From Ruminococcus sp. UBA7477 (GTDB lineage: Bacteria; Bacillota; Clostridia; Oscillospirales; Ruminococcaceae): a stretch of 6,005 nt of DNA. A program made the translations under genes and the position numbers. Shown piece by piece: positions 1 to 4,136 of this stretch; the first letter of the stretch is position 1, and each line of letters begins with the position of its first letter. Below the pieces are notes generated by a model. That model was not told the DNA's origin, made no database searches, and saw only the letters and a program-made list of their open reading frames with translations. The DNA is taken from NCBI GenBank assembly GCA_002479715.1, contig DLOT01000028.1, positions 4,230 through 10,234 of the forward strand, in the 5' to 3' direction.

Positions 1-38
1 TAGGAGGCGGTCGCTCTATCCGGCTGAGCTATAGCGAC
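1..38 (-). tRNA. tRNA-Arg(CCT), 5' part, cut by window start
   Basis: Read on the minus strand from 38, this gives a 7-nt acceptor strand (GTCGCTA), TA, a D arm with GCTC/GAGC pairing, and an anticodon arm running into CCGCCTCCTA, so the anticodon is CCT (Arg). The window ends inside the anticodon loop. It is therefore not possible to say whether a 3' half follows (a working tRNA) or whether this is a third truncated 5' half like those at 104-142 and 227-264. By position it is the best candidate for the functional tRNA at the end of that series. Confidence 0.6.
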
Positions 39-63
39 ATTTATTAAATTGTATTTGTATTAC

Positions 64-90
64 CACTTGCCTTTTTTGAAAAGGCAAGTG
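64..90. repeat. perfect 12-bp inverted repeat (hairpin)
   Basis: CACTTGCCTTTT at 64-75 is the exact reverse complement of AAAAGGCAAGTG at 79-90, with a 3-nt loop. It fills much of the short segment between two tRNA-Arg 5' halves. Neither strand has a T-run immediately after the stem, so it is not a textbook intrinsic terminator. It could be a recombination-site hairpin, an RNA processing signal or the decayed terminator of lost cargo. Confidence 0.7.
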
Positions 91-103
91 ATAAAGTAAC
101 ACC

Positions 104-142
104 TTAGGAGGCGGTCGCTCTATCCAGCTGAGCTACGGAAAC
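104..142 (-). pseudogene. truncated tRNA-Arg(CCT) 5' half
   Basis: On the minus strand from 142 this is a well-formed tRNA 5' half: acceptor GTTTCCG, TA, D arm GCTC...GAGC, anticodon stem ACCGC and loop CTCCTAA (anticodon CCT). One more base (G103) could still belong to the tRNA. The sequence then becomes GTGTTACTTTATCAC, which cannot pair with the anticodon stem, and no variable loop, T arm or acceptor 3' strand follows. A promoter lies just upstream at 161-189. The first 31 bases of the 1-38 copy match 105-135 with one difference. It is read as a former functional tRNA whose 3' half was displaced. Confidence 0.85.
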
Positions 143-160
143 ATCTTTGAAATCTATTCA

Positions 161-189
161 ATTTTAGGCTTAGATTAACTCATTGTCAA
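161..189 (-). promoter_or_regulatory. sigma-A promoter for the tRNA-Arg half
   Basis: Minus-strand TTGACA (184-189) and TAAAAT (161-166) are separated by 17 bp. The predicted start is about a dozen bases before the tRNA half at 142. This supports the view that the truncated half was once a functional tRNA gene with its own promoter. Confidence 0.75.
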
Positions 190-226
190 TCACTTTTCCT
201 CAAAAGGCGGTCGTTATAACTTATTC

Positions 227-264
227 TTAGGAGGGGCTTATTATATCCATTTAACTATACGGGC
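227..264 (-). pseudogene. truncated, decayed tRNA-Arg(CCT) 5' half
   Basis: On the minus strand from 264: acceptor-like GCCCGTA, TA, a weakened D arm (GTTA...TAAT), anticodon stem AGCCC and loop CTCCTAA (anticodon CCT). The next bases, GAATA, cannot form the 3' strand of the anticodon stem, and nothing resembling a T arm follows. It is more decayed than the copy at 104-142, which fits an earlier displaced half. A promoter with a perfect TATAAT lies just upstream at 278-306. Confidence 0.75.
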
Positions 265-277
265 AGACAACGTATAT

Positions 278-306
278 ATTATAGCACAAGCAAATTCAAA
301 AATCAA
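278..306 (-). promoter_or_regulatory. sigma-A promoter with extended -10 for the tRNA-Arg series
   Basis: Minus-strand TTGATT (301-306), a 17-bp spacer and TATAAT (278-283), with TGC directly before the -10 (extended -10). It points at the tRNA-Arg half starting at 264. An 8-bp inverted repeat (CAAAAATC 297-304 / GATTTTTG 319-326) overlaps the -35. The same two hexamers and spacing occur before the tRNA-Ser half at 4445-4473. Confidence 0.8.
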
Positions 307-356
307 GTGCCGAGCATGGATTTTTGAAAAAAGAATCATTTTTTTAATATTTGCGA

Positions 357-385
357 TTGACAAATGCAAAATGCTGTGATATAAT
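357..385 (+). promoter_or_regulatory. consensus sigma-A promoter for tRNA-Ala
   Basis: TTGACA (357-362), 17-bp spacer and TATAAT (380-385), with TGA before the -10 giving an extended -10. The predicted start near 392 is about 19 nt before the tRNA. It is also the nearest strong promoter upstream of the cassette array that begins at 537, on the same strand. Confidence 0.9.
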
Positions 386-410
386 TATTAACGCTGATTG
401 ATAAGCATAT

Positions 411-486
411 GGGGTTATAGCTCAGTTGGTAGAGCGGTTGCTTCGCATGTAACAGGTCAGGGGTTCGACTCCCCTTAGCTCCACCA
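411..486 (+). tRNA. tRNA-Ala(CGC)
   Basis: Complete 76-nt cloverleaf with encoded CCA. The acceptor is GGGGTTA/TAGCTCC, the D arm GCTC/GAGC, and the anticodon stem GTTGC/GTAAC with loop TTCGCAT, giving anticodon CGC, which reads GCG (Ala). The T arm is AGGGG-TTCGACT-CCCCT. A consensus promoter lies upstream and a terminator downstream. It is the only tRNA in the window with no visible truncated sibling. Confidence 0.97.
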
Positions 487-508
487 GCAGGTATTGTTCC
501 TGCTTGCT

Positions 509-533
509 GCCGCCTTGTGGCGGCTTGTTTTTT
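509..533 (+). terminator. intrinsic terminator after tRNA-Ala
   Basis: GCCGCC-TTGT-GGCGGC stem-loop followed by TTGTTTTTT. A small GCAGG/CCTGC hairpin (487-503) precedes it. It ends only three bases before the first tRNA-Leu half at 537, so the array needs read-through or internal promoters. Confidence 0.85.
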
Positions 534-536
534 AAT

Positions 537-576
537 GCGGGTGTGGCGAAACTGGCAGACACGCAATATTGTAACT
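537..576 (+). pseudogene. truncated tRNA-Leu 5' half, unit 1
   Basis: The first 27 bases match the intact tRNA-Leu at 2593 with two differences (acceptor GCGGGTG, D arm through GACACG). The anticodon arm is degenerate (CAATA then TTGTAAC). After position 40 the sequence is ACGTTGCTGTATTGC, with no T arm or 3' acceptor. It is probably the oldest 5' half in the series, since it is farthest from the intact gene. Confidence 0.8.
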
Positions 577-619
577 ACGTTGCTGTATTGCAAAGCGGTT
601 AATCAGTAGGGGTGCTATT

Positions 620-967
620 ATGTCAGAAGAAAAAACACTTGTTCAAAGGAAAATGCAGGTAAAAAAAGCGATTGCTATTATTTTGCTGATTGCAATAGCA
701 GTAAGTATCGTTTCCGGTTTCGTATTATACAGAGAACATAAGCTGCGTCGTGCTTCAGTAAGTTTTGAAGGAATATCATTTGACGGAATGTATTTTGAAG
801 TATGCACTGACTATAAACTTTCAAGTACATTTGAGCCGACTAAAATAATATGCAAATCTACTGATGGTGATTGGACAATCAAAGCAGTTGAAGGTTACGA
901 GGAAAATTATGAATATGTCTATTTACGTTCAACTTTTGACGGTAAGTTCTACGAAAGAGTAGAGTAA
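620..967 (+). CDS. small single-pass membrane protein, unknown function
   Basis: A 115-aa protein starting at ATG 620, preceded by a good ribosome binding site (AGGGGTG, 608-614, five bases before the start). The N-terminus is charged and cytoplasmic-looking (about residues 1-14), followed by one hydrophobic segment (about 15-37, rich in Ile/Leu/Val/Ala). A KLRR stretch and a polar, Tyr- and Glu-rich domain of about 75 residues follow, presumably outside the membrane. There is no clear signal-peptidase site, so it is more likely an anchored protein than a secreted one. I do not recognise the family. It is the only gene of the first cassette, lying between the tRNA-Leu halves at 537 and 982, and is AT-rich compared with lysA. 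The next half begins 14 bases after the stop. Function cannot be inferred. Confidence 0.75.
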   Translation: MSEEKTLVQRKMQVKKAIAIILLIAIAVSIVSGFVLYREHKLRRASVSFEGISFDGMYFEVCTDYKLSSTFEPTKIICKSTDGDWTIKAVEGYEENYEYVYLRSTFDGKFYERVE

Positions 968-981
968 TTTCAATTTAATAT

Positions 982-1020
982 GCGCCTGTGGTGAAATTGG
1001 CAGACACGTTAGATTATGCT
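982..1020 (+). pseudogene. truncated tRNA-Leu 5' half, unit 2
   Basis: Positions 1-34 match the intact tRNA-Leu except for GG to CC in the acceptor strand, which would destroy pairing with CACCCGC. The anticodon loop has become TTATGCT, and the sequence then runs straight into ATTGAAAGGAG, the ribosome binding site of the next gene. No 3' half is present. The preceding bases (CAATTTAATAT) resemble those before 2263 and 2593. A long frame opens at a GTG inside this half (988), but the real start of the gene is ATG 1039. Confidence 0.85.
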
Positions 1021-1038
1021 ATTGAAAGGAGTAACGAT

Positions 1039-1236
1039 ATGGAAGAATTAAAATCTATTATGGAAAAGTTTGTTGCGTCTGGTTGGGATTTAATCTCTGT
1101 TCCTGCACAACAATGGTTAGACGGCAAAGCTGATAAAGACATTTTAGTATCGGCAATCAAGCAAGCAGATGAAGAATGCGGAAGCTGCGGCTGCGATTTT
1201 GATCCGCTGTATAAAAGAGCTTTGGAATTGATTTAA
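1039..1236 (+). CDS. 65-aa Cys-containing protein, unknown function
   Basis: A 65-aa protein starting at ATG 1039, seven bases after AAAGGAG (1025-1031). The same frame is open back to a GTG at 988, but those codons lie in the tRNA-Leu half, so the later start is chosen. The protein looks mostly helical: an N-terminal helix (MEELKSIMEKFVASGWDLI), a helix around residues 30-45, a CGSCGCDFDP segment (residues 47-56) and a C-terminal helix. The three clustered cysteines (C47, C50, C52) could bind a metal or form a disulfide, but no partner cysteines lie elsewhere in the chain. I recall similar short conserved hypothetical proteins ending in this Cys-Asp motif but cannot name a family. It shares a cassette with the TfoX-like gene 31 bases downstream, and the two are probably co-transcribed. 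Confidence 0.8.
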   Translation: MEELKSIMEKFVASGWDLISVPAQQWLDGKADKDILVSAIKQADEECGSCGCDFDPLYKRALELI

Positions 1237-1267
1237 CATTTATAATAGTTTTGCAAAAGGAGTAAAA

Positions 1268-1516
1268 ATGGCTTCACTCAGTACACTTGGTTTTGGTAAA
1301 ACAATGGAAAAAAAGCTCCATTCAGTTGGTATTCATTCAGCTGAAGAATTAACCGACCTTGGTAGTAAGCAAGCAGTTTTCAGACTCAAAACACAATATC
1401 CAAATACCTGTGTTGTCATACTCTATTATTTGGAAGCTGCCATTCGGGGAGTTGATATCAAACAGTTAGACAATACTTGTAAATCAGAATTAAAAGCATA
1501 CTTTAAACAGCTATAG
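1268..1516 (+). CDS. TfoX C-terminal-domain protein
   Basis: An 82-aa protein starting at ATG 1268, five bases after AAAAGGAG (1255-1262). The whole length matches the pattern of the TfoX/Sxy C-terminal domain. An early LGFGKTMEKKLHSVGIHSAEEL segment corresponds to the family's helix-hairpin-helix-like opening (G-x-x-x-E-x-x-L-x-x-x-G-I), followed by the LGSKQAVFRLK segment, a central hydrophobic helix and an ELKAYFKQL end. In gamma-proteobacteria, full-length TfoX/Sxy promotes natural competence. Stand-alone C-terminal domains like this one are common in Firmicutes, and their role is not established, so a competence function should not be assumed. It is the second gene of its cassette, after the 65-aa gene. 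The stop is about 30 bases before the next decayed tRNA-Leu half. Confidence 0.85.
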   Translation: MASLSTLGFGKTMEKKLHSVGIHSAEELTDLGSKQAVFRLKTQYPNTCVVILYYLEAAIRGVDIKQLDNTCKSELKAYFKQL

Positions 1517-1542
1517 ATTTCGGTCTGCTTTAGATACGCTTT

Positions 1543-1582
1543 CTTAATAATGTGAAGTTGGCTGACACGCAAGATTTCGGGT
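1543..1582 (+). pseudogene. strongly decayed tRNA-Leu 5' half, unit 3
   Basis: From 1552 the sequence GTGAAGTTGGCTGACACG matches positions 10-27 of the intact tRNA-Leu at 16 of 18 bases. A CAAGA stem strand and loop TTTCGGG follow. The acceptor strand (1543-1551) has been lost. From 1583 the sequence is GCGTTATTACAGTGGA, nearly the same as GTGTCACTACAGTGGA after the unit-4 half and starting at the same tRNA position (41). This shared break is the clearest sign that this is a genuine half rather than chance similarity. Confidence 0.7.
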
Positions 1583-1659
1583 GCGTTATTACAGTGGAGT
1601 TTTAATGAGGTTGTAAAAAACACAAAAAGTTGTCAAATCGGAATTTCGAGGTTATAAGA

Positions 1660-2226
1660 GTGGGAAAAGAATTATCGCAAATGTCTTTAGATGAATTGTG
1701 GGAGCTGTTCCCGATAACTCTTGTTGCCCATAATGATAAGTGGAAGTCGTTTTATGACGAAATCGAAACCGAATTAAAAAGCATTTTATCAGTCTGCCGG
1801 GTCGAAAGGATCAGCCATATCGGAAGTACGGCTATATCGGGAATATGGGCAAAGGATATTGTTGATGTGCTTATTGAGGTATCAAAAGATTCTGACATCG
1901 AGGATACCGCAAGGGTGATCGAAAATAACGGATTTATCAGAATGTCTGAGGCAGCGGACAGAATATCATTTAACCGTGGATATACGGCAAATGGATTTGC
2001 CGACAAGGTTTTTCATGTCCATATTCGTTATGTTGGGGATAATGACGAGCTGTATTTCAGAGATTACTTAAATGAACACGAACAAATAGCTAAAGAATAT
2101 GAGACAATGAAATTGCAATTGTGGAAACAATTTGAACATGACAGAGACGCTTATACTGATTCTAAGACAGAGTTTGTTAAAAAATGGACTTCTGAAGCAA
2201 AGAAAATTTATAGTGGAAGGTACTGA
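1660..2226 (+). CDS. GrpB-family (UPF0157) nucleotidyltransferase-fold protein
   Basis: A 188-aa protein if it starts at GTG 1660, eight bases after GAGG (1648-1651). The frame is open upstream to a TTG at 1630 (198 aa), but that codon has no ribosome binding site, and the GKELSQMSLDELWELFPI opening suits a family N-terminus. The diagnostic segment is HIGSTAISGIWAKDIVDVL, the GrpB form of the nucleotidyltransferase G-S-T...K...D motif. Later HVHIRYV and FRDYLNEH segments also fit the family, as does the length. GrpB proteins resemble nucleotidyltransferases, but their substrate is unknown, and some are fused to dephospho-CoA kinase. It is the only gene of its cassette. An ATG at 1605, in the position matching the leader of the next unit, opens only a three-codon frame, so the original start may have decayed. 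Confidence 0.88.
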   Translation: MGKELSQMSLDELWELFPITLVAHNDKWKSFYDEIETELKSILSVCRVERISHIGSTAISGIWAKDIVDVLIEVSKDSDIEDTARVIENNGFIRMSEAADRISFNRGYTANGFADKVFHVHIRYVGDNDELYFRDYLNEHEQIAKEYETMKLQLWKQFEHDRDAYTDSKTEFVKKWTSEAKKIYSGRY

Positions 2227-2262
2227 TTTTTTCAGGTTTGCTGTGCAGGTATAATTTGATAT

Positions 2263-2302
2263 GCGGGTGTGGTAAAATTGGCAGACACGTTAGATTTTGG
2301 TT
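2263..2302 (+). pseudogene. truncated tRNA-Leu 5' half, unit 4
   Basis: It matches the first 40 bases of the intact tRNA-Leu at 2593 with two differences: G to A at position 12, and A to T in the middle anticodon base (TAG becomes TTG). From 2303 it becomes GTGTCACTACAGTGGA, which does not pair with the anticodon stem, and no T arm follows. It is the best preserved of the four halves and the one next to the intact gene, as expected for the most recently displaced copy. TATAAT at 2250-2255 lies seven bases upstream, but without a convincing -35. Confidence 0.9.
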
Positions 2303-2335
2303 GTGTCACTACAGTGGAATAATAATGGTGATGTT

Positions 2336-2584
2336 ATGGACGATGTTTTTGAAGCGCACAAGTACAGTGATAATCACATGAAACAGCTTATGCAGGATTC
2401 TGTCTGCGGTTGCTTTTATTGTTGCAGAATTTTTCATCCAAGTGAAATTACTGAATGGATTGAAGATACTTTAGGAACTGCGGTCTGCCCTTATTGCGGA
2501 ACGGATTCCATTATCGGTGAAAGCTCAGGTTTTCCTATTACAAAAGAATTTCTTGAACGAATGCGTAAGCGTTGGTTTAGATAA
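2336..2584 (+). CDS. small CxCxxC/CPYCG protein, putative zinc-binding
   Basis: An 82-aa protein starting at ATG 2336. The frame is open upstream to a TTG at 2297 inside the tRNA half, and MDDVFEAHKYSDNH makes a natural N-terminus. The ribosome binding site is weak (GGTG, 2327-2330). There are two cysteine clusters: CGCFYCC at residues 24-30 and CPYCG at 51-55. These could form a four-Cys zinc ribbon. The order HKYSDNH, CxCFYC, FHPSEITEWI, CPYCGTDSIIG, SSGFPIT, F, W is one I recall from a widespread family of short conserved 'cytoplasmic' proteins without known function. It is the only gene of the shortest and apparently youngest cassette. The complete tRNA-Leu starts eight bases after its stop codon, so the two are almost certainly on one transcript. 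Confidence 0.85.
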   Translation: MDDVFEAHKYSDNHMKQLMQDSVCGCFYCCRIFHPSEITEWIEDTLGTAVCPYCGTDSIIGESSGFPITKEFLERMRKRWFR

Positions 2585-2592
2585 TTAAATAT

Positions 2593-2677
2593 GCGGGTGT
2601 GGTGAAATTGGCAGACACGTTAGATTTAGGTTCTAATGCCCTATGGTGTGCAGGTTCAAGTCCTGTCACCCGCACCA
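2593..2677 (+). tRNA. tRNA-Leu(TAG), intact
   Basis: Complete 85-nt class II tRNA with encoded CCA. The acceptor is GCGGGTG/CACCCGC and the anticodon stem TTAGA/TCTAA, with loop TTTAGGT at 2625-2631 (anticodon TAG, reads CUA). The long variable arm is TGCCCTATGGTG, and the T arm GCAGG-TTCAAGT-CCTGT. Its 5' half is repeated four times upstream without a 3' half. It begins eight bases after the last cassette gene, with only a weak -10-like GATAAT (2580-2585), so RNase P processing from a longer transcript is likely. Confidence 0.97.
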
Positions 2678-2693
2678 ATTTTTAGAAAGGCAG

Positions 2694-2756
2694 GTGAATG
2701 ATATGAATATCCGTAACAGAAAAATCGGAAATATCTATCATTCACATACGCTTTTT
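2694..2756 (+). terminator. hairpin and T-run after tRNA-Leu
   Basis: GTGAATGATA (2694-2703) pairs exactly with TATCATTCAC (2736-2745), with further imperfect pairing inside (ATATCCG / CGGAAATAT). CTTTTTT follows at 2751-2757 after a six-base gap, so it is a plausible but not ideal terminator. A tiny frame with a ribosome binding site (AAAGGCAGGTG, ATG 2703, stop 2757-2759, 18 codons) sits exactly on this hairpin, so a leader-peptide role is possible. Confidence 0.5.
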
Positions 2757-2783
2757 TGACCTCGTTTTGTGAATAATAAATTC

Positions 2784-2817
2784 AAGTGTTTTCGATTTTT
2801 CGGGAACACTTTTTTAT
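2784..2817 (+). terminator. intrinsic terminator just upstream of the integrase gene
   Basis: An 11-bp stem (AAGTGTTTTCG 2784-2794 / CGGGAACACTT 2801-2811, two G-T pairs) with a 6-nt loop, followed by TTTTTATTT. It ends fewer than 20 bases before the integrase ATG with the best ribosome binding site (2836). Transcripts from upstream would therefore be stopped before the integrase unless anti-terminated. Confidence 0.85.
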
Positions 2818-2848
2818 TTGGAAATGAGGAGTTTTATGAGTACAACTA

Positions 2849-4042
2849 ATGAAATCATTAGCATATCTCGATGTCAACGGAAAAAGGCACAGACCGTGGA
2901 TATCGACAGGACTTCCCGAAAAGGGAAACAAACGAAAGGCGGAAGCGGAGCTTGCCCGGATTCGCAGCACCTACGAACCGCCAAAGGAGGTGGAAGATTT
3001 AAATTCAGATATGCCTTTTGCGGATTATCTGCTTCAATGGTTGGACATCGTGAAGGTGCGTATCAAAATCGCAACCTATTCTTCTTATGAATCAATGGTG
3101 AAGAGTTCGATTGAACCGTATTTCCGCAAGAAGGGGTATACTTTGCGTGGGTTGGAGGCTCGTCACATTCAGCAATTCTACACAGAGAAACTGAAAACCG
3201 TCAAGCCTAACTCCGTGATTCACTACCACGCCGTCATTCATCAGGCGCTAAAATACGCACTGAAAACCGATTTGGTAACGCAGAACGTGGCAATGAAAGT
3301 GGACAGACCAAAGAAAAACGATTTTCAGCCGGTGTTCTTGGATTCGGCGGAGCTGCAAAAGTTGTTTGATATCATCAAAGGCACAAAGCTGGAGCTGCCT
3401 GTTTTAGTCGCTGCTTTCTATGGTTTGCGCAGAGGCGAGGTAGTTGGGCTGAAATGGGATGCCATCGATTTTGAACGTGGCGCTATAACAATCAAGCGCA
3501 CTGTCACCTCTATTCAGGTAGATGGGAAAACGCAGATCATTGAGCAAAACTCCGCCAAAACAAAATCCAGTATGCGCACGCTTCCTCTTGTCGGCAGTTT
3601 TCGGGAGTACTTCCTGCAAGTTAAAGAGGCACAGCAGCTGAATAAGAAGGTTTGCGGTAACTGCTACAACTACGAGTACGACGGTTTTGTATTTGTGGAT
3701 GAGATGGGAGAACGGATGAAGCCCGGTTACTTAACCTCTTATTTCCCAAAGTTTATTCAGCGACACGGAATGCGAAAAATGCGCTTCCACGATTTGAGAC
3801 ATAGTTGTGCCAGCCTTTTGCTCGCCAACGGCGTTCCGCTGAAACAGATTCAGGAATGGTTAGGACATTCGGATTTCAGCACCACAGCCAACATCTATGC
3901 GCATTTGGACTATTCTTCCAAATTGTCCTCGGCGCAGGCGATGGTAGTCGGAATGCAGCTGCCAGATGCCGGAGGCTTCAAAAGCAAATGGAGTGAGATG
4001 ACCAATAAAGCAGAAACGTCTGATCCAAAATCGGAAGCGTAA
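2849..4042 (+). CDS. int: tyrosine recombinase/integrase, Tn916-like family
   Basis: A 397-aa integrase from ATG 2849. A short arm-binding-type region (about 1-45, GNKRKAEAEL) is followed by a SAM-like core-binding domain (about 55-150) and the catalytic domain (about 160-355). Catalytic residues are visible: R194 in YGLRRGE, K239 in TKSSMRTLPL, H314 and R317 in FHDLRHS, H340 in LGH, and nucleophile Y350 in ANIYAH. All expected residues are present, so it may be active. The start is odd: ATG 2849 has no close ribosome binding site, while GAGGAG (2826-2831) sits before ATG 2836 in another frame. A one-base frameshift near the N-terminus, or loss of the first few codons, is possible. No excisionase or other element genes lie beside it. 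It lies between tRNA-Leu and tRNA-Ser and is less AT-rich than the cassettes. Whether it serves the tRNA-half cassettes is unknown. Confidence 0.9.
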   Translation: MKSLAYLDVNGKRHRPWISTGLPEKGNKRKAEAELARIRSTYEPPKEVEDLNSDMPFADYLLQWLDIVKVRIKIATYSSYESMVKSSIEPYFRKKGYTLRGLEARHIQQFYTEKLKTVKPNSVIHYHAVIHQALKYALKTDLVTQNVAMKVDRPKKNDFQPVFLDSAELQKLFDIIKGTKLELPVLVAAFYGLRRGEVVGLKWDAIDFERGAITIKRTVTSIQVDGKTQIIEQNSAKTKSSMRTLPLVGSFREYFLQVKEAQQLNKKVCGNCYNYEYDGFVFVDEMGERMKPGYLTSYFPKFIQRHGMRKMRFHDLRHSCASLLLANGVPLKQIQEWLGHSDFSTTANIYAHLDYSSKLSSAQAMVVGMQLPDAGGFKSKWSEMTNKAETSDPKSEA

Positions 4043-4099
4043 AAAAGTTGTTCTGCCCTGAAAAAACGCGGTGCTCTGTAAACACTTGTGGGGAAAAGG

Positions 4100-4136
4100 A
4101 AAAGTCCAGCAAACCCGCTTGTTTACTGGACTTTTT
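4100..4136. terminator. bidirectional terminator between int and tRNA-Ser
   Basis: AAAAGTCCAGCAAAC (4100-4114) pairs with GTTTACTGGACTTTT (4121-4135), with one wobble pair and a 6-nt loop. TTTTT follows on the plus strand and TTTTCCTTTT on the minus strand. It can end both the integrase transcript and tRNA-Ser, whose CCA it abuts. Confidence 0.85.

Larger units (their letters stand above)
537..2677 (+). mobile_element. putative gene-cassette array at tRNA-Leu(TAG)
   Basis: Four tRNA-Leu 5' halves (starting at 537, 982, about 1543 and 2263) alternate with cargo segments and end in one complete tRNA-Leu at 2593. Unit lengths are about 445, 560, 720 and 330 bp, and every cargo gene is on the tRNA strand. 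Each half loses tRNA identity in or just after the anticodon loop. Blocks before three of the tRNA starts are also alike (AATTTRATAT-like). This looks like repeated site-specific insertion into the anticodon loop by elements that bring a replacement 5' half. No recombinase is encoded inside the units. The alternative is serial duplication of the tRNA 5' region by another route. Confidence 0.6.

Noticed and set aside
336..593. Minus-strand 85-aa open frame
   Set aside because: It is the antisense of tRNA-Ala(CGC), and its GSRTPDLLHAKQPLYQLSY stretch is the well-known false translation of tRNA genes.
988..1038. GTG 988 as the start of the 65-aa gene
   Set aside because: These codons lie in the tRNA-Leu half. 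ATG 1039 has an ideal ribosome binding site.
2235..2250. Remnant of a tRNA-Leu 3' half before unit 4
   Set aside because: Only nine bases (TGTGCAGGT) match the 3' half, and flanking bases do not continue the match, so chance is likely.
537..2302. CRISPR array or simple tandem repeat
   Set aside because: The repeats are tRNA-Leu 5' halves of about 40 bases separated by 290-680 bp of coding DNA, not short uniform spacers.
2818..3090. Open frame from 2818 (ATG 2836) as a separate gene
   Set aside because: It overlaps the integrase in another frame and its sequence is not protein-like beyond the start. Only its ribosome binding site is of interest.
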